Below are positions 7,424 to 15,431 of a stretch of 64,000 nt of DNA, in pieces (the stretch's first letter is position 1; each line of letters opens with the position of its first letter). Source of the stretch: Bradyrhizobium japonicum USDA 6 (lineage in GTDB: Bacteria; Pseudomonadota; Alphaproteobacteria; Rhizobiales; Xanthobacteraceae); the NCBI RefSeq assembly GCF_000284375.1, contig NC_017249.1, forward strand, positions 1,652,001 through 1,716,000, given 5' to 3'. The notes under the pieces are model-generated. The model did not search any database and was not told where the DNA came from. It saw only the letters and a list, made by a program, of their open reading frames with translations. The translations under genes and the position numbers were made by a program.

Positions 7424-9211
7424 ATGAGAGATCGATCGACGCAACCTACGTGGGATCCTCTTGTTCTCGCCGGCCAACTGCACTCGGTCGCGAAGCAGAG
7501 CCAGTTGTTGATGCAGCGGTTCGCCACATCCCAGGCCGACGCCACGAAGGTCGGCATGGGAGACACCTCGACGCTCGGGTTTGATTTCGTCGATCTCATG
7601 ACAAGAATGATGTCGGACCCGACGCCGGTGGCGAAGGCCCAGATCGACCTCTTCAACGACAGCATGGCGGTTTGGAAGTCGGCGGCAGAAAGCATGTGGC
7701 TGACGCGGCCTTGCGAGTCCGACAAACCCAAGGACAAGCGTTTCAAGCATCCCGACTGGACCGAGAATGCGGTCTTTAACTACGTGAAGGAAAGCTACCT
7801 GGTCGCCGCAAAGGCAATCCTTTCGACCGTCCGAGACGTCAAGGGCATGGACGACGCCACTGCTCGAAAGGTCGAGTTCTACACGCGTCAGTTCGTCGAC
7901 GCCATTTCTCCTTCGAACTTCGTCGCCACCAATCCGGAGGTGCTCAAAGCCACGCTGGAGACCGGAGGACAAAACCTGCTCCGCGGGCTGGACAACCTGC
8001 TTTCCGATCTCGGTCGTGGCGAGGGTCGCCTCTCCATCACGATGACCGACATGAAGGCATTCCGGCTCGGCGAGAATATCGCGACGACTCCCGGGAAGAT
8101 CGTCTTCCAGAACAACCTGATGCAGCTTATCCAGTACGCTCCTTCGACAAGCGACGTACGCAAGCGGCCTCTCCTCATTATCCCGCCGTGGATCAACAAG
8201 TTCTACGTCCTCGATCTTCAGCCGAAGAATTCGCTTATCAAGTGGGCGGTCGACCAAGGCCATACCGTCTTCGTCATCTCCTGGGTCAATCCGGACGAGA
8301 AGCTCGCTGAGAAGGGCTTCGAAGACTACATGCTCGAGGGTCCGGTCGCGGCCCTGGATGCAATCAAAAGGGCGACCGGCGAAGAGCAGGTCAATGCCAT
8401 CGGATACTGTCTTGGAGGCACTCTGCTCGCCTCAACGGCCGCCTACCTGGCCGCGAACGAAGACGACAGGATCGCAAGCGCAACCTACTTCGTGACGCTG
8501 GTGGATTTCGCGGAAGTCGGTGATCTGGCCGTCTTCATAGATCAGGAGCAGCTCGCAACGCTCGAAAGGCGCATGCGCGAGCGCGGATATCTCGACGCTC
8601 AGGATATGGCGACATCATTCAATATGTTGCGGGCCAACGACCTAATCTGGTCCTTCGTCGTGAACAACTACTTGCTCGGCAAGGAGCAGCTCCCGTTCGA
8701 CCTACTGTTTTGGAACTCGGACTCCACACGGATGCCCGCTGCCATGCATTCATTCTACCTCCGAGAGATGTATCTGGAAAATCGTCTATCCAAGCCCGGC
8801 GGCATCACGCTCGCTGGCACCCCGATCGACCTGTCGCGGATCAAGATCCCGTCGTTCATCCTGTCCACGCGCGAGGACCATATCGCCCCATGGACGTCGA
8901 CCTATGCGGCGACGCGTCTATATTCCGGTCCCGTCAAATTCGTTCTGTCCGCCTCAGGACACATGGCGGGAGTCATCAGCGCACCGGGCAGCAAGTACGG
9001 CCATTGGACGAACGATAACTTGCCGCCTACCCCCGACCAGTGGTTCGCAGATGCAACCAGTCATCGGGACTCCTGGTGGCCCGTTTGGGACGAGTGGGTG
9101 AGCCGCCTGGATCATCAGCGCGTTCCCGCGCGCGAACCGGGCGGCGGCAACTTGCCGGTCATCGAGGACGCTCCTGGCTCCTACGTGCGCGTGAGAGCGG
9201 TAGCATCCTAG
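7424..9211 (+). CDS. phaC: Class I poly(3-hydroxyalkanoate) synthase
   Basis: This enzyme polymerises 3-hydroxyacyl-CoA into storage polyester at the granule surface. The 595-residue length is normal for class I PhaC. The lipase-like box GYCLGG places the nucleophile at Cys329. The catalytic Asp lies in TREDHIAPW and the His in SGHMAG near the C-terminus. The N-terminal domain before about residue 200 is the usual variable region. The start is set by a strong ribosome site (GGAGGGAGGAA, 7410-7420) four bases before the ATG. A start at 7229 would add 65 residues without family character. No phasin, regulator or thiolase gene adjoins it, so it is probably one of several paralogues. Confidence 0.93.
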   Translation: MRDRSTQPTWDPLVLAGQLHSVAKQSQLLMQRFATSQADATKVGMGDTSTLGFDFVDLMTRMMSDPTPVAKAQIDLFNDSMAVWKSAAESMWLTRPCESDKPKDKRFKHPDWTENAVFNYVKESYLVAAKAILSTVRDVKGMDDATARKVEFYTRQFVDAISPSNFVATNPEVLKATLETGGQNLLRGLDNLLSDLGRGEGRLSITMTDMKAFRLGENIATTPGKIVFQNNLMQLIQYAPSTSDVRKRPLLIIPPWINKFYVLDLQPKNSLIKWAVDQGHTVFVISWVNPDEKLAEKGFEDYMLEGPVAALDAIKRATGEEQVNAIGYCLGGTLLASTAAYLAANEDDRIASATYFVTLVDFAEVGDLAVFIDQEQLATLERRMRERGYLDAQDMATSFNMLRANDLIWSFVVNNYLLGKEQLPFDLLFWNSDSTRMPAAMHSFYLREMYLENRLSKPGGITLAGTPIDLSRIKIPSFILSTREDHIAPWTSTYAATRLYSGPVKFVLSASGHMAGVISAPGSKYGHWTNDNLPPTPDQWFADATSHRDSWWPVWDEWVSRLDHQRVPAREPGGGNLPVIEDAPGSYVRVRAVAS

Positions 9212-9360
9212 CTGATCCGCACACGCGCAACTGCTCCGAGGAAAATCGGTCGGCGGCGACGGCGACCAGCGGACTTCTTCACCGGCCCAGTCCCTGAGCC
9301 ATAATCTCGGCTGATTCCGGCCCGACCCTGCCAGGGCTGAAGGGTGGGGACCCGTCGAAA

Positions 9361-9819
9361 GTGATCAGATTGTTTGCCTTGGGAGTGGCTGGCCTGGCGG
9401 CGCTGGGTGCTGTTGCGGCGCTTGGTCGAAGCGCTGCTCCGGTCGCCTCCGCTACAGTCGCGCCCGAGATTGTGAGCTACCCGGTTGTATCCGGTACCAA
9501 GGGTGACCGACTGCTCGCGGCCCAAAAGGAAGATGTGGCGCTTGCCGTTTCCGCCGCCACGATAGATCCGAATCCGACACCCGAGGTCGTCGTATCGACG
9601 CCGGCTCCTCAAGCGAAGGCCAAGCCGAAAGAGCCAGCCTTCATCCCGCGTCATTGGCACGATAACGCCGCTTCCGGCTACCAAATCCGCAAGCGCAGCG
9701 CTGCCCAGTCAAAAGACGCTCAATCCAGAGCGATCGAGAGGCCAAAACAGAGCTGCAGCCAGGACGGGCTCAGCCCTTTGCTTCGAAAGCTCAATCTGCA
9801 ACCGAACTGCGAGCTTTGA
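9361..9819 (+). CDS. Hypothetical exported protein
   Basis: This 152-residue product begins at a GTG. Its N-terminus MIRLFALGVAGLAALGAVAA is a signal peptide or membrane anchor. The middle is Ala/Pro/Val-rich and low in complexity (STPAPQAKAKPKEPAF). The end, CSQDGLSPLLRKLNLQPNCE, has two Cys that could form a disulfide. I know no function. Such short proteins, with an export signal and a Cys-containing tail, recur in these bacteria. Confidence 0.6.
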   Translation: MIRLFALGVAGLAALGAVAALGRSAAPVASATVAPEIVSYPVVSGTKGDRLLAAQKEDVALAVSAATIDPNPTPEVVVSTPAPQAKAKPKEPAFIPRHWHDNAASGYQIRKRSAAQSKDAQSRAIERPKQSCSQDGLSPLLRKLNLQPNCEL

Positions 9820-9832
9820 TCTCCGCGGAAGC

Positions 9833-10333
9833 TCAAGCAACCGAGTGCCGCTTCGCCTGCATCGACGTCCGCGCCTCGAAGCTGGTGAACCATGCGGCGC
9901 ATTTCGGATGGCGCGAGCGCCAGTCGAAGTCGGGGAAGCGCAGATCAAGATAGCCGAAGGCGCAGGCGAAGATGATCGTGCCGATGTCGACGCGCTCGCC
10001 GAGCATGGGGCAGCCTTCTATATCGCGGAAGCAAGGTTTCGACCTTGTCCAACTGGCCATCGAGCCGGGCAGCCAGAGCTTCTCGGGCGGACGGACCGCA
10101 AGCTCGTAGCGCGAGAGCGGCGTGGCGGCCAGAATGCCGTCGGCAGTGCCCTGATCGCCCAGCGCTCGCCAATGTTGCGCCTGCAACTTCGGAAACAGTT
10201 TTCCGTCTGCGAGGTCATTGAGATATTCGCAGATAACGCGGCTTTCAGCGAGGACACCTGTTCGTGGAGGTTGTCCGCCGTCCGCCTGAAGGGAAAATGC
10301 TTGCTGCGCACCAACTAGAGCGGCGAGTGTCAC
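9833..10333 (-). pseudogene. Glutathione S-transferase remnant with two frameshifts
   Basis: The minus strand encodes a GST C-terminal half: ESRVICEYLNDLADGKLFP, then RYELAVRPPEKLW, then, in another frame at about 10070-10020, ARLDGQLDKVETLLPRYR. It returns to the first frame for GERVDIGTIIFACAFGYLD and FDWRSRHPKCAAWF. Together these match the helical domain of cytosolic GSTs. Two compensating indels about 50 bases apart break it. The thioredoxin-like N-terminal domain is absent apart from the last ESRVICEYL helix. It is a pseudogene. Confidence 0.75.
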
Positions 10334-10459
10334 GATACAGGTAAGGAAATGTGACGTGAGCTACTCACTCGATCCGTGAGGACCACCTTGATCGTTGACC
10401 TTCCGGTCTGTCTCCAGCACGCTTGGAATCAAGCGACTGCCTTTTAGACCGGAGGTACC

Positions 10460-10726
10460 ATGACGAGCGACACATTGGACAACGATGGACGGAGACAGCC
10501 CGGAAGTGCGTTGTCGTCTACGAATGGTGGCGATGCGAAAGCAGTCCCATTTCGCGAGCGGCTCAGTTGCACGATAGACGAAGCTTGTATGGTAACCGGC
10601 TTGGGGTGCGCAAAGCTTTAAGAGTTGATAGGATCTGGCCAACTTATCACGGCAACAGTCGGACGCCGCCGCTTGGTGATAGTGCGATCACTGCTCGCAC
10701 TTCTGGACGCAACTATTTCGGCGTGA
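10460..10726 (+). pseudogene. Excisionase-like helix-turn-helix protein with one in-frame stop
   Basis: A good ribosome site (GGAGG, 10451-10455) precedes an ATG at 10460. The frame reads on through RERLSCTIDEACMVTGLG and CAKL to a TAA at 10619-10621, then continues in the same frame with ELIGSGQLITATVGRRRLV and IVRSLLALLDA to a TGA at 10724. The joined product (88 codons) is the MerR/excisionase-type HTH common in Rhizobiales, in which the consensus at the stop is KLYELI. TAA therefore replaces a Tyr codon by a single base change. The frame is otherwise intact, so the loss looks recent or the stop is read through. Confidence 0.75.
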
Positions 10727-11019
10727 CTAGGCGCTGCCTTCTCGTGAGCCATTCCAGCCTCTGAGCCGCGTAAACGGATGAATTCCGCGGTGCGGCATCG
10801 AACGCTGAGCTACCGCCGCAATTGTTCACCCCACCGCCGTGCCCAACCGCGGCCATTCCGGTCGATGCTCTCAGCTTGAAAAGATCGACCTATTTCTTCG
10901 CCGCCGCCCAGCCCAGTGAATCGGCGCGGCTTTTCGTCAATTGACGAGCCCAGGGGAAAGGTAGGGCGGATGGTGGGGCGGAACGATAAAAGATCAAGAA
11001 GACCGCCGGACAAAAGTAA

Positions 11020-11142
11020 GGCGCGACTGGCATCACCACAGTCGCGCCCTACGTCGCCGGCTTATGGGGCAGGGGGGAATAGCCGGCTGTTGAAACGACT
11101 CTCGGGCCCGGGAGTCGTTCCAGGCGGCTGAAAATTTTTTTG
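11020..11142 (+). ncRNA. Candidate structured RNA: three tandem stem-loops and a U-run
   Basis: Three perfect stems follow one another: GGCGCGACT (11020-11028) with AGTCGCGCC (11040-11048); GCCGGCT (11056-11062) with AGCCGGC (11081-11087); and AACGACTC (11094-11101) with GAGTCGTT (11112-11119). After 16 more bases comes a run of seven T at about 11135-11141. It could be a small RNA with a loose terminator or a leader of the gene at 11268. I know no family match. Confidence 0.4.
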
Positions 11143-11267
11143 TGCGGCGTTTTTATGCGGCCTGCCGTGAATTTCGCACACGGTTAAGTGATCTGAACGG
11201 CTGAGAACTGCCGGTCCTCCCATCGCGTTGTTCCCGGGATCGCCGATGGGGCGAGGGATTGTCAGTC

Positions 11268-11690
11268 ATGTTACAGATTCAAAAGGTATTTTTGGGTGCT
11301 GTTGCGATTGCCGCGACCCTTGGTGCCGTCCAGGTCGGTGCCGTGCAGCTGACCTCCGGCCACGATCTGGCCGACCGCTGGCAGGCGGTCGCCGACAGGT
11401 CCACGCAAGATGCGGTTCACAACGTCAACCGTTCCGGCAAGGCCGACCGGTTCGCCGACCTGAAGCAGGCCCGGGTTCCCACCCGTACCGTGTCGATACG
11501 GCTGAACGATCTGGCGGAGACGTCGGTGCTGCTGCGGGTCCCCGCGGTCATCGAGACTGGCAACGCCAAGCCCGTGCTGCTCGAGAACCGGAAGCAGGGC
11601 CCCAAGAGGCCGACGATTGCTTGCGAGCCGATGGTCAGCTCCCTGACCGAGGTCGCAAAACTGCTTCAGCCCGGCCGCTGTGTGACCTGA
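11268..11690 (+). CDS. Hypothetical exported protein
   Basis: The 140-residue product starts MLQIQKVFLGAVAIAATLGA, a signal peptide with likely cleavage near residue 25. An upstream in-frame TTG at 11259 is less likely. The mature part is basic and polar, with two Cys (ACEP and GRCVT) that may pair. It has no recognisable domain. It sits between the stem-loop region and htpG and is followed by a good terminator, so it is a single-gene unit. Confidence 0.65.
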   Translation: MLQIQKVFLGAVAIAATLGAVQVGAVQLTSGHDLADRWQAVADRSTQDAVHNVNRSGKADRFADLKQARVPTRTVSIRLNDLAETSVLLRVPAVIETGNAKPVLLENRKQGPKRPTIACEPMVSSLTEVAKLLQPGRCVT

Positions 11691-11723
11691 TCCTTCTTCG
11701 CCGTCCCCGGCCGCCATGGACAA

Positions 11724-11752
11724 ATCGCCCTCCCGCCGGGAGGGCGATCTTT
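11724..11752 (+). terminator. Rho-independent terminator
   Basis: ATCGCCCTCCC (11724-11734) pairs with GGGAGGGCGAT (11738-11748) around a three-base loop, followed by CTTTC. It ends the preceding small gene and insulates htpG. Confidence 0.7.
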
Positions 11753-11826
11753 CACGTCCACTTGATCCCCTATCCCCTCGCGTTATATCCCGGGTTTCTT
11801 TCCCCCTTGATTGACCGGATAAACGC

Positions 11827-13704
11827 ATGACGACGTCAGATACGGCCGCGCATACGCAGCCTTTCCAGGCCGAGGTTTCCGAGCTTCTGCACCTCATGGT
11901 GCACTCCGTCTATTCCGAGACCGATATCTTCCTCCGCGAGCTCGTCTCCAACGCGTCCGACGCCTGCGACAAACTGCGCTATGAAGCCATCGCCAGCCCG
12001 GAGCTGCTGGGCGAGGGCGACGCGCTCAAGATCCGGATCATTCCCAACAAGACGGCCGGAACGCTCACGATCGCCGATAACGGCATCGGCATGGAGCGCC
12101 AGGAGCTGATCGACCATCTCGGCACCATTGCCCGTTCCGGCACCAAGGCGTTCGTCTCGAAGCTGAAGGAGGCCAAGGACGGCCTCGGCCTGATCGGCCA
12201 GTTCGGCGTCGGCTTCTATTCCGCCTTCATGGTCGCCGAGAAGATCGTCGTGGTCAGCCGCCGTGCCGGCGAGAGCGACGTGTGGAGCTGGACGTCCTCC
12301 GGCGGCTCCGGCTTCGAGATCGCGCGCGCAAGCGATGAGGAAGCGGCGCGCGTGGCACGCGGCACCGAGATCGTCCTGCACCTGAAGGACGACGCGAAGA
12401 AGTATCTCGAGACCTACGAGATCGAGCGCATCGTCAGTGCCTATTCCGACAACATCCTGTTCCCCATCGAGCTGGTGCCGGAAGAGGGCGAGCCGCGCCA
12501 GATCAACTCGGCGAGCGCGCTGTGGCAGCGTTCCAAGTCCGAGCTGACGGCCGAGGACTACAAGAAGGCCTATCAGCAGATCGCATCGGCCTTCGACGAT
12601 CCCGCGATGACGCTGCACTACCGCGCGGAAGGCCGCTATTCCTACGCCGTGCTGCTGTTCGCGCCGTCGACGAAGCCGTTCGACCTGTTCGAGCCGAACC
12701 GCAAGGGCCGGGTGAAGCTTTACGTCCGCCGCGTCTTCATCACCGACGATGCCGATCTGCTGCCGGGCTATCTCCGCTTCATCCGCGGCGTGGTCGACAG
12801 CGAAGATCTCCCGCTCAACATCTCGCGCGAGATGCTCCAGAACAATCCGCAGCTCGCCCAGATCCGGAAAGCCGTGGCGACCCGGGTCGTATCCGAGCTC
12901 GAAAGCCTCGCCGACAAGGACCCGGAGAATTTTGCCAGGATCTGGGACGCCTTCGGCGCAGTGCTGAAAGAAGGCATCTACGAGGATTTCGAGCGGCGCG
13001 AAAAGCTGCTGTCCTTGTCGCGCTTCACCACCACCTCGGGCGAGAAGCGTTCGTTGAAGGACGTCATCGCCGGTTTCAAGCCGAACCAGACCGAGATCTA
13101 TTATCTCGTCGGCGACAGCATCGAGCGGCTGAAGTCCAATCCGCGGCTGGAAGCCGCGACCGCCCGTGGCATCGAGGTGCTGCTGCTGTCGGATCCGGTC
13201 GACGCCTTCTGGACCTCGATGCCATCGGAGTTCGACGGCAAGCCGCTGAAATCGCTGAGCCAGGGCGATCTCAATCTCGACCTGATCCCGCGCACCGACG
13301 AGCCCGACGAGGCGAAGCAGGACGAGCCGGCCGCCGACGAGGCCGCCACCATCGCGATGATCAAGGCCGCGCTCGGCGAGCGCGTCAGCGACGTCAAGGT
13401 CTCGACGCGCCTCACCAGCTCCGCCTCCTGCCTCGTCGCCGACAGCCAGGGCCCGAGCCGCGAGCTCGAGCGTATCCTGTCGCAGCAGAACCGCGGCATG
13501 CGCACCAAGCCGATCCTCGAGATCAATCTGCGCCATCCGCTGGTGACGGCGATCACCAGGGCGCAAGCCGGCTCCAGGGCGGTCGATGATCTCAGCCTGC
13601 TCCTGCTCGAACAGGCGCAGATCCTGGACGGCGAATTGCCCGAAGACCCTGCCGCGTTTGCGGCAAGGTTGAACCGGCTGGTCCTGCAGGGGCTGGGCGG
13701 GTAG
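11827..13704 (+). CDS. htpG: Molecular chaperone HtpG (bacterial Hsp90)
   Basis: This cytosolic ATP-dependent dimeric chaperone has 625 residues, the family norm. GHKL ATP-site motifs are all present: [10 protein letters not shown] (38-47), DNGIGM (84-89) and GQFGVGF (124-130) in the lid. The middle-domain Arg region ([10 protein letters not shown]) and a C-terminal dimerisation domain follow. Client folding is heat-linked in related bacteria. I see no clear heat-shock promoter or thermometer in the short upstream gap. It is followed by a weak GC-rich hairpin (13740-13765) without a U-run. Confidence 0.97.
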   Translation: MTTSDTAAHTQPFQAEVSELLHLMVHSVYSETDIFLRELVSNASDACDKLRYEAIASPELLGEGDALKIRIIPNKTAGTLTIADNGIGMERQELIDHLGTIARSGTKAFVSKLKEAKDGLGLIGQFGVGFYSAFMVAEKIVVVSRRAGESDVWSWTSSGGSGFEIARASDEEAARVARGTEIVLHLKDDAKKYLETYEIERIVSAYSDNILFPIELVPEEGEPRQINSASALWQRSKSELTAEDYKKAYQQIASAFDDPAMTLHYRAEGRYSYAVLLFAPSTKPFDLFEPNRKGRVKLYVRRVFITDDADLLPGYLRFIRGVVDSEDLPLNISREMLQNNPQLAQIRKAVATRVVSELESLADKDPENFARIWDAFGAVLKEGIYEDFERREKLLSLSRFTTTSGEKRSLKDVIAGFKPNQTEIYYLVGDSIERLKSNPRLEAATARGIEVLLLSDPVDAFWTSMPSEFDGKPLKSLSQGDLNLDLIPRTDEPDEAKQDEPAADEAATIAMIKAALGERVSDVKVSTRLTSSASCLVADSQGPSRELERILSQQNRGMRTKPILEINLRHPLVTAITRAQAGSRAVDDLSLLLLEQAQILDGELPEDPAAFAARLNRLVLQGLGG

Positions 13705-13831
13705 CGCGCGCAGCGCACCCCGCTCACCTTGCCGTCATCCGCCGGAGGAACAGTCGCCTCCGGCGTGGTGTTATGCCATAGGAGGACGTCGGCACGAGAT
13801 TCGACGCCGCCATCGATTCGAGGATGTCTCC

Positions 13832-14110
13832 ATGCGCCTGCCTATCCTGACCCTCACCGCGATTGCCGCGCTGTTCGCGTCGGCAGATGCCGACGCCCAG
13901 ACCTATGATCCGCGCTATCCGGTGTGCATGCACGTCTATACTTCGGGCGGCCGGGGCGGTGGCGGCGACTATTACGACTGCTCGTTCACCTCGATCCCGC
14001 AGTGCCGGGCCACGGCGTCGGGCCGCGCGGCGAGCTGCGACGTCAATCCCTACTATGCTTTCGACGAACCGCCGCCGCCGCCGCGCCGGCGTCAAAAGAA
14101 GTCGAACTAG
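13832..14110 (+). CDS. DUF3551 small secreted protein (first copy)
   Basis: This 92-residue product has signal peptide MRLPILTLTAIAALFASADA. The mature core is YPVCMHVYTSGGRGGGGDYY, then CSFTSIPQCRATASGRAASC, then DVNPYY. This is DUF3551, a Rhizobiales-specific family of small exported proteins with four conserved Cys that probably form two disulfides. The tail is Pro/Arg/Lys-rich. A near-identical gene follows 26 bases later, so the two are a tandem duplicate. Function is unknown. Confidence 0.85.
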   Translation: MRLPILTLTAIAALFASADADAQTYDPRYPVCMHVYTSGGRGGGGDYYDCSFTSIPQCRATASGRAASCDVNPYYAFDEPPPPPRRRQKKSN

Positions 14111-14136
14111 CGATTGCGATATCGGGGACATTTTTC

Positions 14137-14406
14137 ATGCTTCGCTCATTCGGCCTGATCGCGTTCGTCGGTGCATTGCTCATGGCCGCGCCGTCGCATG
14201 CGCAGACCTTCGATCCCAGCTTTCCCGTCTGCATGCACGTCTACTCAGGCGCGAACGGTGGCGGCGGGGAGTGGTACGATTGCTCCTTCACGTCGCTGCC
14301 GCAGTGCCGCGCCACGGCGTCAGGCCGCTCGGCGAGCTGTGACGTCAATCCGTATTATCCGGTCAACGCTGCGCCGCCACGCCCACGTTACAGGCGAGGC
14401 GGCTAG
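14137..14406 (+). CDS. DUF3551 small secreted protein (second copy)
   Basis: The 89-residue product is a paralogue of the previous gene. It has signal peptide MLRSFGLIAFVGALLMAAPS and a core FPVCMHVYSGANGGGGEWYD with the same four-Cys layout, ending PRPRYRRGG. The start is the ATG at 14137. Longer in-frame starts would run back through the first copy in the wrong frame. Core identity is high, whereas signal peptides and tails differ, which suggests the core is under selection. Confidence 0.83.
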   Translation: MLRSFGLIAFVGALLMAAPSHAQTFDPSFPVCMHVYSGANGGGGEWYDCSFTSLPQCRATASGRSASCDVNPYYPVNAAPPRPRYRRGG

Positions 14407-14450
14407 CGCCTATCGCTCGTTCGGCGCCCGATCCGACGGAGCATGCTGAA

Positions 14451-15146
14451 CTAGGTGTCGTAAGGCGTCGCCGCGAAGATCGCGTCGGTCAATTGCCAGG
14501 TCATCTTGTCCGTGGTCCAGTCGCTGGCGTGCAGCCTGGTGTCATCGCCCGGGTCGACCAAACGGTCGAACGAGATCCTTGCGACCTCGTGCCAGCCCTG
14601 CATCAGCGCGAAACGGCGGAAGACGTTGACCTGTTTCTCGTACGCGATCTGGCTGATCGCCCCGACCATGGCGTCCGCCTTGTTGCGCTTGGCCGGTGTC
14701 AGCACCGCAGGCACATATTGAAGGTCCATCAGGATCACGTCGATCCGCTTCGCGCCGAGCAGCTGGTCGACACCCTCCCGGATGGCCTTCGTGGTCTCCG
14801 CAAACGAGGGACCGTCGGCCTGCCACACCGAATTGGTGCCGACCTGCCAGATGACGAGATCGGGGTTGAGATCGAAGACGTCGTGCTCGAACCGCTTCAG
14901 CTCCAAAGGAGCGTCTTCGCCGCCGACGCCGCGGTTGATCACCTCGATTCCGACATTTGGAAATTTGATCCGAAGATCCGCCAGCAGTCGCTGCGGATAG
15001 GGCGCGATGCCGCCTTCGCCCGCCGTGGTCGACGAGCCGATCGCAACCACCCTGGCCTGTCCACCCATCACGCGGCTGGCGAAATTCGTCAGGCGCTGCT
15101 CGAACGGCTTGGCCTGGACCGGAAACTCTGACGGATCGAGAGCCAC
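14451..15146 (-). CDS. SGNH/GDSL-family hydrolase
   Basis: The 231-residue protein carries the SGNH blocks: block I VVAIGSSTTAGEG (Ser nucleophile, about residue 38), block II GVGGED (Gly), block III VGTNSVW (Asn) and block V DDTRLHASDW, whose Asp and His complete the triad. The family covers esterases and lipases, often acting on cell-wall acetyl groups or small esters. No signal peptide is evident from this start, although residues 20-40 are mildly hydrophobic. It is convergent with the DUF3551 pair and stands alone. Confidence 0.85.
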   Translation of the reverse strand: MALDPSEFPVQAKPFEQRLTNFASRVMGGQARVVAIGSSTTAGEGGIAPYPQRLLADLRIKFPNVGIEVINRGVGGEDAPLELKRFEHDVFDLNPDLVIWQVGTNSVWQADGPSFAETTKAIREGVDQLLGAKRIDVILMDLQYVPAVLTPAKRNKADAMVGAISQIAYEKQVNVFRRFALMQGWHEVARISFDRLVDPGDDTRLHASDWTTDKMTWQLTDAIFAATPYDT

Positions 15147-15431
15147 GGGACGCCTCCCTTTCGTAGCCTGACAACGCAGGGTAGAAAAGCATAACCCGTT
15201 TACCAGGGAGCGCCTAGCCTCGGCGGGGCCGGATCGCTATTCCGTCCTGATCTCCGACAAACTCGACCACCTTGCGCCAGCGCTAGGTCTCCACCGTCTG
15301 CATGCCGCCAAACTCGCCCGCGTTGGATGGCCAGAGTTAATCACGTACTAACCTGGCTTTACCTTGTCTCTTAACACCTGGGCAGGGCGTGCGAGCTAAG
15401 CTTCGGGAAACCGCAGACACGTTCCGAAAGA

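Noticed and set aside
11836..13566. Long minus-strand open frame across htpG
   Set aside because: It mirrors the codon phase of htpG and has no recognisable domain; composition is Arg/Leu/Ala-rich as expected for a shadow.
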